Source of the DNA: SZUA-309 sp965230005
GTDB taxonomy: Bacteria > Pseudomonadota > Gammaproteobacteria > Pseudomonadales > Azotimanducaceae
Direction of reading: 5' to 3'
Length of the DNA: 64,000 nucleotides
NCBI GenBank assembly: GCA_965230005.1
Contig: OZ245934.1
Location: 4,712,001-4,776,000 of the forward strand
Shown here: positions 33,235 to 42,123 of the stretch, piece by piece
Position numbering within the stretch: the first letter of the stretch is position 1
How the letters are laid out: each line of letters begins with the position of its first letter
Made by a program: the position numbers and the translations under genes
Notes under the pieces: generated by a model
What the model saw: the letters and a program-made list of their open reading frames with translations, nothing else
Databases searched by the model: none
Told to the model about the DNA's origin: nothing

Positions 33235-34749
33235 TGCAAAGAGAATGTTCATCCACCGAGCGAGATCGGCTTTCGTGATGCCTGTTGCGCGGAAGTCTTC
33301 GAACAGCGCCTCTGCCTTTTCCTTGCCGATGACCGACACGAGCTTACCCTTTGCATCACCCCAGAGCGGTCCCGTAGTTTCCCAGTCGCAATGCTTCTCC
33401 TTGCAGCGCGCGACCTGTAGATCATCTCCCGCGGGCTTGTGGTGCCGCTTGTCGTCGAAGACATGGGCGAAACCAGGCGCCGCTCTCGTGCGGGCACCGA
33501 ACTCGTAGGTTGGCCCGTCGGCCGTGCGGAAGGGAATGTTCTGCCAGTCGAGGAGGGTTGCCAGCACCGAGGTATGGTCGAAGGGGAGATCCCCTGACTC
33601 CGGCCGGAGCACCACGCTGTCTTCGATCCACGGTGAGATGAGCAGCAGCGGTACCCGCACCCCATAACGCGTGAAGTCGAAGTAACTCGGCGACTCATCC
33701 GGGCAGATCGCGTTCGTTGGGGTCGGCATGTGATCGTAGGTGCCGCCGTGCTCATCAAAGTTGACGATGAGCAGCGTTTTGTCCCACTTCGGGCTTGCTC
33801 TCAGCGCCGCATACACCTCGAGGAGAAACCGCTCGCCGTCGCCGAGACTCGATGGCGGGTGGTAACTCGAGACTGGCGTGAAGAACTGATTGCCGATGAA
33901 GGTCGGCTCGAGATAGGAAAGCGCAGGGAGCTCGCCGGACTTTGCGCGCTTGAGAAACTCCTCATGGGGTCGAAAGTGCTCGCCGTCGTTCTCGAAGCTG
34001 CGCAGCGGCTCGTACATGTAGCGGGTGTAACACTGCAGCTCTTCACCGGCCAGCCAGGCGCCGTACCAGGGTTCCGGGTAAAAGATGGCCCAGCTCCTGT
34101 CGTGCGCGTCGAAGGCGTTGAACAGGGTCGTCGGGCATTCGAAAGGCTTGCCGACGCCCAACGGCCCCTCGTTGATGACCCGGCCGAGGGAAGTGCCTGC
34201 CAGGCTGAAGGCACGGTTCGGGTTGGTCTGGGTGGGAACGGAGGAAAAGTACTGATCGGAAACGGCGAAGGCTTTTGCCAGACCATGCAGCACAGGCAGC
34301 TGCTCGTCCGTGTTCATGACCATGATTTCGCTGGCTTTCGCGTCGCCACGATTGTCCTGCCAGTCGAGGTAGAAGCCGAGGTTCTGATGCGCTTCAGGCA
34401 GGCTCGGATCCCTCGGTGGGCCGTAGAGCTGCTGCAGTACGTCTGCGTACTGCTCGCCCGGGTCGGCGCTTGGCAGGCAGCAGTGCGTTTTCTCAGCCGG
34501 CGTGGGGGAAACCCACTTGCCGTCATACCCGGCCGGATCTTTATAGTAGCTCGGATCCTTCGGCAGCTTCGGCGCCGGATTCGGCACACCCTGAAACGCT
34601 TCGTCCGTGCGGCCCAGGATCCTGGCCGGGGCATTGCGCTTGTCGTAGAGATAACCGAGCAGGTGGTCGAAGCCGCGGTTCTCGAGCATCAGGTAAACCA
34701 CGTGCTCGATCTCCCGGCGCATGCGGCCGATGCCGTCGACCCCGCTCAC
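33223..34749 (-). CDS. Phosphoesterase of the phospholipase C/acid phosphatase family
   Basis: A 508-residue member of the PF04185 phosphoesterase family. Its first motif, MLENRGFDHLLGYL, carries the metal-binding Glu and Asn. Further motifs are VNFDEHGGTYDHMPTP, with Asp, Glu and His, and PFDHTSVLATLLDW. Relatives cleave phospholipids or other phosphodiesters outside the cytoplasm through Tat export, but no signal peptide is present here: the protein starts MSGVDGIGRMRREIEH and reaches the first catalytic motif by residue 20. It overlaps the upstream deoxyribosyltransferase-like gene by 4 bases, so the two are translationally coupled. Confidence 0.85.
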   Translation of the reverse strand: MSGVDGIGRMRREIEHVVYLMLENRGFDHLLGYLYDKRNAPARILGRTDEAFQGVPNPAPKLPKDPSYYKDPAGYDGKWVSPTPAEKTHCCLPSADPGEQYADVLQQLYGPPRDPSLPEAHQNLGFYLDWQDNRGDAKASEIMVMNTDEQLPVLHGLAKAFAVSDQYFSSVPTQTNPNRAFSLAGTSLGRVINEGPLGVGKPFECPTTLFNAFDAHDRSWAIFYPEPWYGAWLAGEELQCYTRYMYEPLRSFENDGEHFRPHEEFLKRAKSGELPALSYLEPTFIGNQFFTPVSSYHPPSSLGDGERFLLEVYAALRASPKWDKTLLIVNFDEHGGTYDHMPTPTNAICPDESPSYFDFTRYGVRVPLLLISPWIEDSVVLRPESGDLPFDHTSVLATLLDWQNIPFRTADGPTYEFGARTRAAPGFAHVFDDKRHHKPAGDDLQVARCKEKHCDWETTGPLWGDAKGKLVSVIGKEKAEALFEDFRATGITKADLARWMNILFARAD

Positions 34750-35465
34750 GCGTGATTACCCGGGAAGGCCGCCTTGTGCTCCACGCTCGACTCGAGGCGC
34801 TGTATGAGCTCCTTTAAGAGCGCGCCCAGTTTGCTGTGGTCCGTTTCGTTCTGCAGCTCGTGGATGGCCGTAACGACGAGTGAGACCTTCTCGCCATAGG
34901 CGATGATCTTGCGTAAATGCGGCGGCATGGCGTCGCCCTGAAAGGGTGACGGCGGCGTGGCAGCGATGACCTCCGTCAGCACCTTCGGTACGTCAGGTAG
35001 ATCTTTCACGTACTCCCAGCTCGTGGAGAGTCCTGTGATCATAGGGTTGTCGAAACCGGAGAGTTCACTGATCGGTGTATTCTTGTAGATCACCAGCGGT
35101 TTCCCGCCGGTGTAGGCGACTGCTGCTTCGACGATACTGCCGCCGTCAGGCACCCGCCCATCCATATTGAACACGAGCGCGTCGCAGCGTTTCAGCACGT
35201 TGTAGAGATCAAGGGCGAAGCCGGCCTGCTCCACGAATCGCATGATGTCCGTAAAGGCGAACATGGCGAGCTCGCGGATGCCGGGCTTCTGGATGAGGTC
35301 CATGACGGCACCCACTTCGATGCCGTCCCGCTGAGGCAGGTAGGTCTTGAAACCAGCGCCTTCGAGAGTGCTGGCCAGCTTCTGCTGAAACCAGAGGTCG
35401 GCAGGGCTGAACATCGGACCTGAGCAGTAAACGATGATGTCGCTGGGGTTCACTTTCCTGGCCAT
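34746..35465 (-). CDS. Nucleoside 2-deoxyribosyltransferase-like protein
   Basis: A 239-residue protein. The N-terminus VYCSGPMFSPADLW is the substrate-binding start of the nucleoside 2-deoxyribosyltransferase/MazG-linked Rossmann-like fold, and VPDGGSIVEAAVAY carries the conserved Asp-Gly and the catalytic Glu position. Between them an extra helical insert makes it longer than the usual 150-160-residue enzymes, and there is a C-terminal helical extension. It would act on N-glycosidic bonds of nucleosides or nucleotides. Coupled to the phosphoesterase gene. Confidence 0.75.
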   Translation of the reverse strand: MARKVNPSDIIVYCSGPMFSPADLWFQQKLASTLEGAGFKTYLPQRDGIEVGAVMDLIQKPGIRELAMFAFTDIMRFVEQAGFALDLYNVLKRCDALVFNMDGRVPDGGSIVEAAVAYTGGKPLVIYKNTPISELSGFDNPMITGLSTSWEYVKDLPDVPKVLTEVIAATPPSPFQGDAMPPHLRKIIAYGEKVSLVVTAIHELQNETDHSKLGALLKELIQRLESSVEHKAAFPGNHA

Positions 35466-35560
35466 TTTTCCTCCATGGACAGCGGTAGGCGGACTCTCTG
35501 TGAGAGCCGCGTCGTCTCATCAAATCCTTGTGCGATTCCCGGGCCGTCGTTGCCCGGCAG

Positions 35561-38500
35561 TCAGTCTGCGAGTGCCGCTACTTTCCGCGCCGCTCTGGCG
35601 CTGGCGACGGTGGCGCTCGGGTCTTCGATGCCCGCGAGGCAGTCCGCGAGCAGCGAACGTGCAGCCGCTTTCTCTCCGTCGGCTTCCAGCAGCTCTGCCA
35701 GGGGTAGCGCGGGGCGAATCGCGACGCCTCGGGCACCGCGCGCCTGTGCGTCGGCAAGCGCTTGCCGATACAGCGCGGCTGCTGCGCCCGGATCCTCGGA
35801 TCGAGCCATCTCCCCCTGGAGCCTGAGTATCTCCGAGTCGTAGTAGTGTTGGCCAGTCTCCGCAGCGCTCGTGAGACCTGCCGCCAGAAAGGCGGCGGCG
35901 TTGTCCGTATCCCCTACGAGCCAGTACGCTTCACCGAGAAATCCCATCACCATGGCCGCGCCGCCCTGACCACCGGCGCGGCCGAGCAGTCCGACACCTT
36001 CAAGGAGTTCGTCCATCACGCCGTCGCGGTCGAAGTTACCGCGCAATCGCGCCATGGCACGCAGCACGAGTCCGAAGCCCCGGTAGTAGGCGAAGCGCAG
36101 CTCCTCTGCTTCCTGGATCAGCACATTGGCCACTGCCAGGGCCTGGGTCTGGTCGCCGCCAAAACCGTGCATGAGCGACTGCATGGTGAGGGCCATGGAG
36201 TGGCTGATGGGCGAGCCGATGGCGAGCGCCTGGTCGACGGCGGTGCGAGCGGCAGCGAAGGAGCTCGCGAAGCGTCCGGTCCAGTGGTTGGCGAAGGCAC
36301 CGAAGGCATGGGCGATCACAGCCTGATCCGTGCCTATGCCATAGGTGACTTCCAGATAGTCGCCTTCGCGATACTCGGCGAGGGCATCGGTGGCGTGGTC
36401 GGCGGCCTGCACGGGGTTGCCGATGTAGAACTCGTGCTGGGCCAGCGTGCATTTCCCGCGGAGTCGGGCGATGCGGCTGTCCTCGCGTTCGGCGATGGCC
36501 AGAATCTGCTCCGAGAGGCTGGAAGCCTCGTCGACGTCTCCCTGCAGTAACGCGAAGACCGCAGAACCGTTCAGTGCTGAAGAGAGCTCCACAGCATCCC
36601 CGGTCTGCTCCGCAAGCGCTGCGGCCCGTTCCCAGACGGGAACCGTGGCCTCGGCCGCATACCCGTGCGCAGCCATGATGGCGTTACCGAGTTGGATCTG
36701 AACCCTGAGTTCTTCCGCCGCAGCGTCCTCTGCCGCGGCGAACAGGGCAGCGGCCGTTTCGTAGTGCGTGGAGGCTTCATGAAAAGCGGCTCGCAGTGCG
36801 GCTCTGCGACCGGCCTGATCGTAGGCTCTACCCGCGTCCAGGGGACGATCGGCAGCCGCCAGGTGCCGTCCGTACTCCTCAGGACGCTGCTCAATGCGGT
36901 CGGAAAACTCGTCGGCCATGATGCGGGCGATTCGATCATGCAGGCGCCTGCGGTCCTGGCGGAGTATCGAGTCATAGGCGATCTCCTGCAGCAATACATG
37001 CTTGAAGAGATAGAGCCCCGGTACCGCTTCGACTTCCATGACGAGATCGGCAGCGAGAAGTTTGTCCAGGTCGGGGCGCACGATGGTTCCGACGCAGCGT
37101 TCCAGCAGATCGAGGTTGAATTCCCGCCCGAAGGCGGACGCCGTTTGCGCCAGGCTGCGGGCACTGCCGAGCCGATCGAGGCGTGCCATGAGCGAGTCCT
37201 TCAGACTCATGGGCACCTGGTTGGTCGGGCCGAGGGCTCCCGATTCGATGGCTCGACTCAGTTCCTCGGCGAAAAGCGGCACCCCCTCAGCTCTGGCGAT
37301 GATCTGCTCGATCAGAGGTTCCAGCATGCGCCTGCCCGCCGCTTCCACCAGCAGGCGCGTCTGCTGGTTTGTCAGTCGTGCCAGCTCGATGGCCGGAGAT
37401 TCCAGTGCGGCGTCCCAGGTCGGCAGGAATTCCGGGCGGTGCGTGAGCAGGACGACGACGGGCCAGTCTGAGACGAAGGTCGAAAGCTCGGTCAGCCACT
37501 CCAGCGTGGTGGGGTCGCACCAGTGCAGGTCTTCGATGAGCAGCAGCGCCGGTTGATTCCTCGCCATGGCCTGTACGACTTCGGAAATGGAGCGGCGGGT
37601 GCGGGCGCGGATCCGCTCTGCGCTCTCCTCCACAAGGGCCGGAGTCTGCCAGTCCCACCCGATCAGGCGGGCGAAGAGGGCCGCACTCTCCGGATCCGAG
37701 AGCGAGAACTCCGCGACGGTGGCTTCGAAGTCAGCTCTGGCGGCTTCCGTTCTTGCGTCCGGTGCCTGGGCGAGCTGTCGTGTCAGCCAGTCGCTGATGG
37801 GCGCCATGGGAGATTGTGTGGCGAACTGCGTGCACTGGAGCCGCAGGAGTTGCATGCCTTCTGCTTCTGCCACTCGAGCGCCGGCTTCCGCGAGGTGCGA
37901 CTTGCCGATACCGGGTTCGCCGCTGATTCGAACGATGGTGCCGCGTCCGCCGCGCGCCTGGGCGAGCAGATTGCTCAGCTGCTCGAGCTCCGCTTCCCGG
38001 CCGACGCTGGGCAACGTGGCAGCGACAGCCCGGTCTGCATCACCGTCACGGCCCAGCACCCGGTACACGGTGACCGGTTCGTCCACGCCTTTGAGCGATG
38101 GCTGTCCGATACTTTCCAAACGCACGCGACTGCTCAGCAACCGCCGGCAGGCATCGGAGATCGCCATGCCGTTCGCGGTTGCCGTGCCCTCGATACGGGC
38201 GGCGATGTTCGTTGTGTTGCCGACGGCCAGTTCCCCTTTCCCATCGCCGGTGGGAGAAATCACCACGTCTCCGGTATGTATACCGATACGGAACGCCACG
38301 TCGATGTCAGTAGGGTTTCGCGGTGGATCTTCCGCGAAGGCGGCAAGGACCTGCAGTCCCGCCTGCACGGCGGCTTCGGCGCCATTTTCGAGGGCCTGGG
38401 GATAGCCGAAATAGACGAGCACGCCATCGCCGAGGAACTGGGCGATGTGCCCCGAGTAGCGCTCCACCAGCTGCTGAATGGTCTGCTGGCAGGCAACGAT

Positions 38501-38710
38501 CAGATCGCGGTACTCCTCCGGGTCCATGCGCCCGGAGATGACCGTGGAGTCCACGAGATCACAGAACATCACCGTCAACTGGCGGCGCTCGCCGGTGGTG
38601 GTGAGGATTGGAGCGGCAGCTGCCGTTAGGCGGACGCCACAATGCATGCAGAAGCGCGCTTCCGGTGCGTTCTGCGTGCCGCAATCGGTGCAGGCAGTTC
38701 CCTCTGGCAA
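35561..38710 (-). CDS. Adenylate/guanylate cyclase domain, AAA ATPase and TPR regulator
   Basis: A 1049-residue cytoplasmic protein that starts at TTG, with GAGAGGAG six bases upstream. Domains in order: a zinc ribbon (CTDCG and CMHCG, residues 7-25); a class III nucleotide cyclase (FCDLVDST with the first metal Asp, and FLGDGVLVYFG with the second; about residues 45-220); an AAA ATPase (Walker A GEPGIGKS, Walker B LLLIEDLHW); and a long helical TPR-like region to the end. This build is common in environmental bacteria, but the signal and output are unknown. It may make cAMP or be a signal-regulated ATPase. Confidence 0.88.
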   Translation of the reverse strand: MPEGTACTDCGTQNAPEARFCMHCGVRLTAAAAPILTTTGERRQLTVMFCDLVDSTVISGRMDPEEYRDLIVACQQTIQQLVERYSGHIAQFLGDGVLVYFGYPQALENGAEAAVQAGLQVLAAFAEDPPRNPTDIDVAFRIGIHTGDVVISPTGDGKGELAVGNTTNIAARIEGTATANGMAISDACRRLLSSRVRLESIGQPSLKGVDEPVTVYRVLGRDGDADRAVAATLPSVGREAELEQLSNLLAQARGGRGTIVRISGEPGIGKSHLAEAGARVAEAEGMQLLRLQCTQFATQSPMAPISDWLTRQLAQAPDARTEAARADFEATVAEFSLSDPESAALFARLIGWDWQTPALVEESAERIRARTRRSISEVVQAMARNQPALLLIEDLHWCDPTTLEWLTELSTFVSDWPVVVLLTHRPEFLPTWDAALESPAIELARLTNQQTRLLVEAAGRRMLEPLIEQIIARAEGVPLFAEELSRAIESGALGPTNQVPMSLKDSLMARLDRLGSARSLAQTASAFGREFNLDLLERCVGTIVRPDLDKLLAADLVMEVEAVPGLYLFKHVLLQEIAYDSILRQDRRRLHDRIARIMADEFSDRIEQRPEEYGRHLAAADRPLDAGRAYDQAGRRAALRAAFHEASTHYETAAALFAAAEDAAAEELRVQIQLGNAIMAAHGYAAEATVPVWERAAALAEQTGDAVELSSALNGSAVFALLQGDVDEASSLSEQILAIAEREDSRIARLRGKCTLAQHEFYIGNPVQAADHATDALAEYREGDYLEVTYGIGTDQAVIAHAFGAFANHWTGRFASSFAAARTAVDQALAIGSPISHSMALTMQSLMHGFGGDQTQALAVANVLIQEAEELRFAYYRGFGLVLRAMARLRGNFDRDGVMDELLEGVGLLGRAGGQGGAAMVMGFLGEAYWLVGDTDNAAAFLAAGLTSAAETGQHYYDSEILRLQGEMARSEDPGAAAALYRQALADAQARGARGVAIRPALPLAELLEADGEKAAARSLLADCLAGIEDPSATVASARAARKVAALAD

Positions 38711-38789
38711 GCCCGCTCCTCTCCCGCGGTCGTCGCTACCGCGAATCTAGGGTATTTGGCAGGTCGTGTCGATCAGACCAGGGAGCTGT

Positions 38790-39704
38790 TCAGAACTGAT
38801 TCGACCAGTCGTCGCCGAGCACTTCGCGGCCGATGGTCCACGACTCGCCGAGTGGCGGGTGGATGCTGTCGCTGAAGTCATCGAGAGTCGCCGCCTGAGC
38901 TCCAATGTTCTCTGCCGTGTGCTGCTCGCCGGGCAGGTGGAGGCCGTTGCTCAGTTCGTTGCGCACCCGGTGAATATAGCCGCCACCGACTTCGAAAACC
39001 CCTCCGGTCTCGGCGGTGTTTTCGTGACACAACCACACCGCGAGCTGGGCGAGATAGCGGGGTCCGAAGGGGCTCTTGGCCTGTTCTTCGTTTGTCCGGC
39101 CGGTCATCCGACTGGCCGAGAAGGGTGCAACCGCGTTGGCGTGAATGTTGTGTTCCCTGCCTTCCAGGGCCAGCGCCTTGGAGAGCCCGAGCATGGCCGC
39201 CTTGGCGGCGCTGTAGTGGGCAAAGTTTGCGGCTGCATAGAGACCGAAGGGTGATGAAGTGAACAGCAGTCGGCCGTAACCCTGCTCGAGCATGTGTGAC
39301 CAGGCGGTCTGCGTGCAGACGTAGCTGCCGTAGATGTGCACGGAGAGCATGCGTTTCCAGAGTTCCGTGCTCATCTCCGCAAACGGGGTCGGATAGGCGA
39401 TGCCGGCGTTGTTGAGCAGCACATCGATGCGTCCCCACTCCGAGAGGGCGGCCTGGACGATCTTCTCACCATCCACGACCGAGTCGTGATTGGCGATGGC
39501 GTGGCCGTTGTTTGCGGTGATCTCGGCGACCACTTCGTCTGCCGGACCTGTGTCGCTGCCTTCACCGGCCACGGAGCCGCCAAGATCGTTCACCACCACC
39601 CGGGCACCGCGGCGCGCGAATTCGTGGGCGTAAGCCCGGCCAATGCCATTACCGGCGCCCGTAACGACGACGACGCGATCTTCGAAGGTCAGTGTTTCAG
39701 CCAT
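38790..39704 (-). CDS. SDR oxidoreductase of the 3-hydroxyacyl-CoA dehydrogenase (MFE-2-like) type
   Basis: A 304-residue enzyme. The NAD-binding motif is VTGAGNGIGRAYA, followed by VVNDLGGSVAGEGS, which is characteristic of the dehydrogenase domain of peroxisomal multifunctional enzyme 2 and its bacterial homologues. Catalytic residues are the Ser of FTSSPFG and YSAAK. A C-terminal extension beyond the usual 250 residues is present. It would oxidise 3-hydroxyacyl-CoA thioesters, for example of steroid or fatty acid side chains. Confidence 0.88.
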   Translation of the reverse strand: MAETLTFEDRVVVVTGAGNGIGRAYAHEFARRGARVVVNDLGGSVAGEGSDTGPADEVVAEITANNGHAIANHDSVVDGEKIVQAALSEWGRIDVLLNNAGIAYPTPFAEMSTELWKRMLSVHIYGSYVCTQTAWSHMLEQGYGRLLFTSSPFGLYAAANFAHYSAAKAAMLGLSKALALEGREHNIHANAVAPFSASRMTGRTNEEQAKSPFGPRYLAQLAVWLCHENTAETGGVFEVGGGYIHRVRNELSNGLHLPGEQHTAENIGAQAATLDDFSDSIHPPLGESWTIGREVLGDDWSNQF

Positions 39705-39751
39705 GAGGTGCTCCCTGTTTCAGCAGCTCATGATCCTCGACGGCCGGGGGG

Positions 39752-39776
39752 AAATGAAGGGGGCCTGAGCCCCCCT
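39752..39776 (-). terminator. Rho-independent terminator of the CARDB gene
   Basis: GGGGGC (39759-39764) and GCCCCC (39769-39774) form a compact stem with a four-base loop just past the stop of the minus-strand gene at 39781. On that strand it is followed by TTCATTT. Confidence 0.6.
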
Positions 39777-39780
39777 CGTG

Positions 39781-40461
39781 TCAGGACTCGAGGCACAGCT
39801 TCATAACGCCGGGTGACCGGCCTTGACCTGCGCCCGTCCCCTGGATGCGGCAGTGCAGAACCGTTTCGTTGTCCAGTTCGTTACTTTCCGGAACGCGATT
39901 GCGAGGATCGACCACGGCGGTGATGGTCACCTGGTAGTCGTAGTAGTCATCGGGCACCAGGAAAACCAGATCCGATTGGAAGAGCGCCGACCACTGGGCA
40001 TTGCTCTCACCGGCATCCAGATAGCCGAAGCCCAGGACGGCCGGCCCCTGACGGTTGATCTGAGCGGGGTTGATATCGCCGCTTTCAATGTCGTCGACCT
40101 TGATGAACTCGGCGACCACTTCGACCTCGAAGCTTCTGGTCACGTCGAGATTGCCGGCGTTCACCACCCGAACCTTGCCATCGACATAGTCGTTCGAGGA
40201 GAGTGCCTTCATCGTGACGATGTCGGAGATGCGCAGGTTGGAACTCTTCGGCGGTTCCCAGCGCTCGAATCCTGCTTCGCGCGCTTTGTACAACTGGAGG
40301 CCCTGCTTCACCTGCTCCGGGTCGAGCTGGCAGGCAGGCTTGTCGAAGTGACCGAGCTGAATGTCGATCGGAAGACAGGCATCTTCGTGCGCTTGAGCGG
40401 ACGGTAGCCAGCCAAGCACAGCGCTGACGAGCACCGTCAGCAGTATCGGTTTGCGTTTCAT
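39781..40461 (-). CDS. Secreted CARDB-like domain protein
   Basis: A 226-residue protein with a signal peptide (KPILLTVLVSAVLGWLPSAQA). The body, about residues 80-205, matches the CARDB immunoglobulin-like fold found in cell-surface and adhesion proteins: VRVVNAGNLDVTRSFEVEV, then the hallmark VVDPRNRVPESNELDNETV. Cys residues near both ends (ACLPI, ACQLD, LHCRI, KLCLES) probably make disulfides. Function unknown; it is likely periplasmic or surface-exposed. Confidence 0.75.
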   Translation of the reverse strand: MKRKPILLTVLVSAVLGWLPSAQAHEDACLPIDIQLGHFDKPACQLDPEQVKQGLQLYKAREAGFERWEPPKSSNLRISDIVTMKALSSNDYVDGKVRVVNAGNLDVTRSFEVEVVAEFIKVDDIESGDINPAQINRQGPAVLGFGYLDAGESNAQWSALFQSDLVFLVPDDYYDYQVTITAVVDPRNRVPESNELDNETVLHCRIQGTGAGQGRSPGVMKLCLES

Positions 40462-40579
40462 CTGTGTCTCCTGGGTCGGTTGAGTGGCGGAGCAACGGCG
40501 CTCCGGAGTCTGGGTAACGACCGGGGAGAAAGGGGTTCAAAGAGATTTCAGGAGAGGGCGGTATGCCGGGATCCCTGAG

Positions 40580-42064
40580 TCAGTCGCCGGCGAGCTCTGC
40601 TTTCATCTTGCGTGCGACGCGCTCGGCGATCATCACGCAGCCGAGGTAGGTGTTGCCGGAGGGAATCGTGGGCATGGCAGATGCGTCTGCCACGCGCAGG
40701 CCCTCGAGGCCGAGCACCCGACAGTTTGCATCGAGCACCTGCCCCATGGGGCAGGTGCTGGTCATATGGCCGTAGCTCACCGTCAGACGCTGCAGGGCTT
40801 CCTGCACGGCACCTTCGGTGGTGAGATCCAGCGGATCAACCTGGGCGCAGCCCAGTTCCTTGACGGCGGCCGTCTGCTCCCAGGCGGCCAGGCGCTTGAA
40901 GCCATGCTGCAGTCTGGCAATGCCGTCGTCCGGTAGCGGAGGGACGGTAACCACGGGGCCTTCATCCGACGCGTCGGCGAGTCGGACCGTACCGAGTCCG
41001 GACGAGCGAAGCAGGAATACCGCCATCAGGCATTCGGTGGGACCGTCGCCCAGCGAAGACGCAACGGGAAAGAGGTGATAGTCGGGATTGGTGCCGTCCG
41101 AGGCACCGATGTAGAGACTCTGCGCGGGCCCGGCCGTGCCGCCGCGGGCGCCTTCGTGGCCATAGCGCAGCCCGGGACCGATGTGGTCGCTCATGGTTTC
41201 TCCAACAGGCAGATCCGCCCGTACTGCGATGCCGTGTTCGGCCAGATGCGCTGCCGGACCGATGCCGGAACGCATCAGCAGATTCGGCGTCCAGAGCGCA
41301 CCGGCAGTGACGACGATGTCGTCGGCGCTGAGGGTCTCGCCATTCGCGAGCGTGACAGCGACGGCGCGGTTCCCGTCGAGGTTGATGGCCGTGACTTCTG
41401 CGCCGGTGCGAAGCTCGAGGTTCTCCCGGGCACGGACGGCGTCGGTCAGATAGGCAAGACTCGTGGAGAGGCGTTGTCCGGCTTCGTCGATGGTCACCGG
41501 AAAGATGCCGAGACCTGGGAGCTGGCTGCGGTCGTTGATGTCCGTGACGACCTCTGCGCCCGCCTCGACCATGCCGTCGTAGAAGGCGAGCTGTGCGTGC
41601 CCCATTTCCTTCCGGTGCCAGCGGCGGACGGTCAGGGGACCCTGGCCGCCGTGAATTGGCGTTGCGCCGAAGTCGCGATCTGTCTCTGCCGCTTTGAAGG
41701 TCTCTATGACATCAGCCCAGCCCCAGCCGTCGAGGCCGGCGGCCGCCCAGCCATCGTAGTCCTCCGGAAGACCGCGCAGCGTTGCCATGCCGTTTACGGC
41801 CGAGGTGCCGCCGAGCAGGCGGCCCTGCACCGTCGGAATCACGCCGGCGCCATTGGCCATGAGCGTCAGCGGCGCGTGGGGTGCGCCCAGCCAGGAATCC
41901 GCAGCCCGCGCTGGATCCAGCACGGCATCGTCATAGCTCGAGTCATCGGGCCCGGCTTCCAGCAGCGTCACCCGCAAACGCGGTGTTTCACTCAGGCGAG
42001 CAGCGATGACGGCCCCCGCCGTGCCACCGCCAACGATCAGGACGTGCCTGGCGTTCGTCGTCAT
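40580..42064 (-). CDS. GMC-family FAD oxidoreductase (choline dehydrogenase-like)
   Basis: A 494-residue flavoprotein, with GGAG eight bases before the ATG. The FAD-binding N-terminus is LIVGGGTAGAVIAARL; GMC signature 1 is seen as GGTSAVNGMATLRG, and the C-terminal catalytic part has YGHMTSTCPMG (catalytic His) and ADASAMPTIPSGNT. It oxidises alcohols at the expense of FAD. No signal peptide. Physiological alcohol unknown. It lies between the CARDB gene and the zinc-linked ABC operon, 59 bases after the operon end; co-transcription with that operon is possible but not supported by function. Confidence 0.92.
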   Translation of the reverse strand: MTTNARHVLIVGGGTAGAVIAARLSETPRLRVTLLEAGPDDSSYDDAVLDPARAADSWLGAPHAPLTLMANGAGVIPTVQGRLLGGTSAVNGMATLRGLPEDYDGWAAAGLDGWGWADVIETFKAAETDRDFGATPIHGGQGPLTVRRWHRKEMGHAQLAFYDGMVEAGAEVVTDINDRSQLPGLGIFPVTIDEAGQRLSTSLAYLTDAVRARENLELRTGAEVTAINLDGNRAVAVTLANGETLSADDIVVTAGALWTPNLLMRSGIGPAAHLAEHGIAVRADLPVGETMSDHIGPGLRYGHEGARGGTAGPAQSLYIGASDGTNPDYHLFPVASSLGDGPTECLMAVFLLRSSGLGTVRLADASDEGPVVTVPPLPDDGIARLQHGFKRLAAWEQTAAVKELGCAQVDPLDLTTEGAVQEALQRLTVSYGHMTSTCPMGQVLDANCRVLGLEGLRVADASAMPTIPSGNTYLGCVMIAERVARKMKAELAGD

Positions 42065-42123
42065 TGGAGTTCTCCTGCAGGCGCTCGGACGATTCGCCTA
42101 ATCATGCGGGAAAATCCGCCCCC

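Noticed and set aside
35538..35557. Hairpin CCGGGC-N7-GCCCGG after the cyclase gene as a terminator
   Set aside because: The stem is only six base pairs and no T-run follows on the minus strand, so it is not better than chance in this GC content.
37523..38629. Long open frames opposite the cyclase-AAA gene
   Set aside because: The minus strand holds zinc ribbon, cyclase and Walker motifs in one frame; the opposing frames show none.
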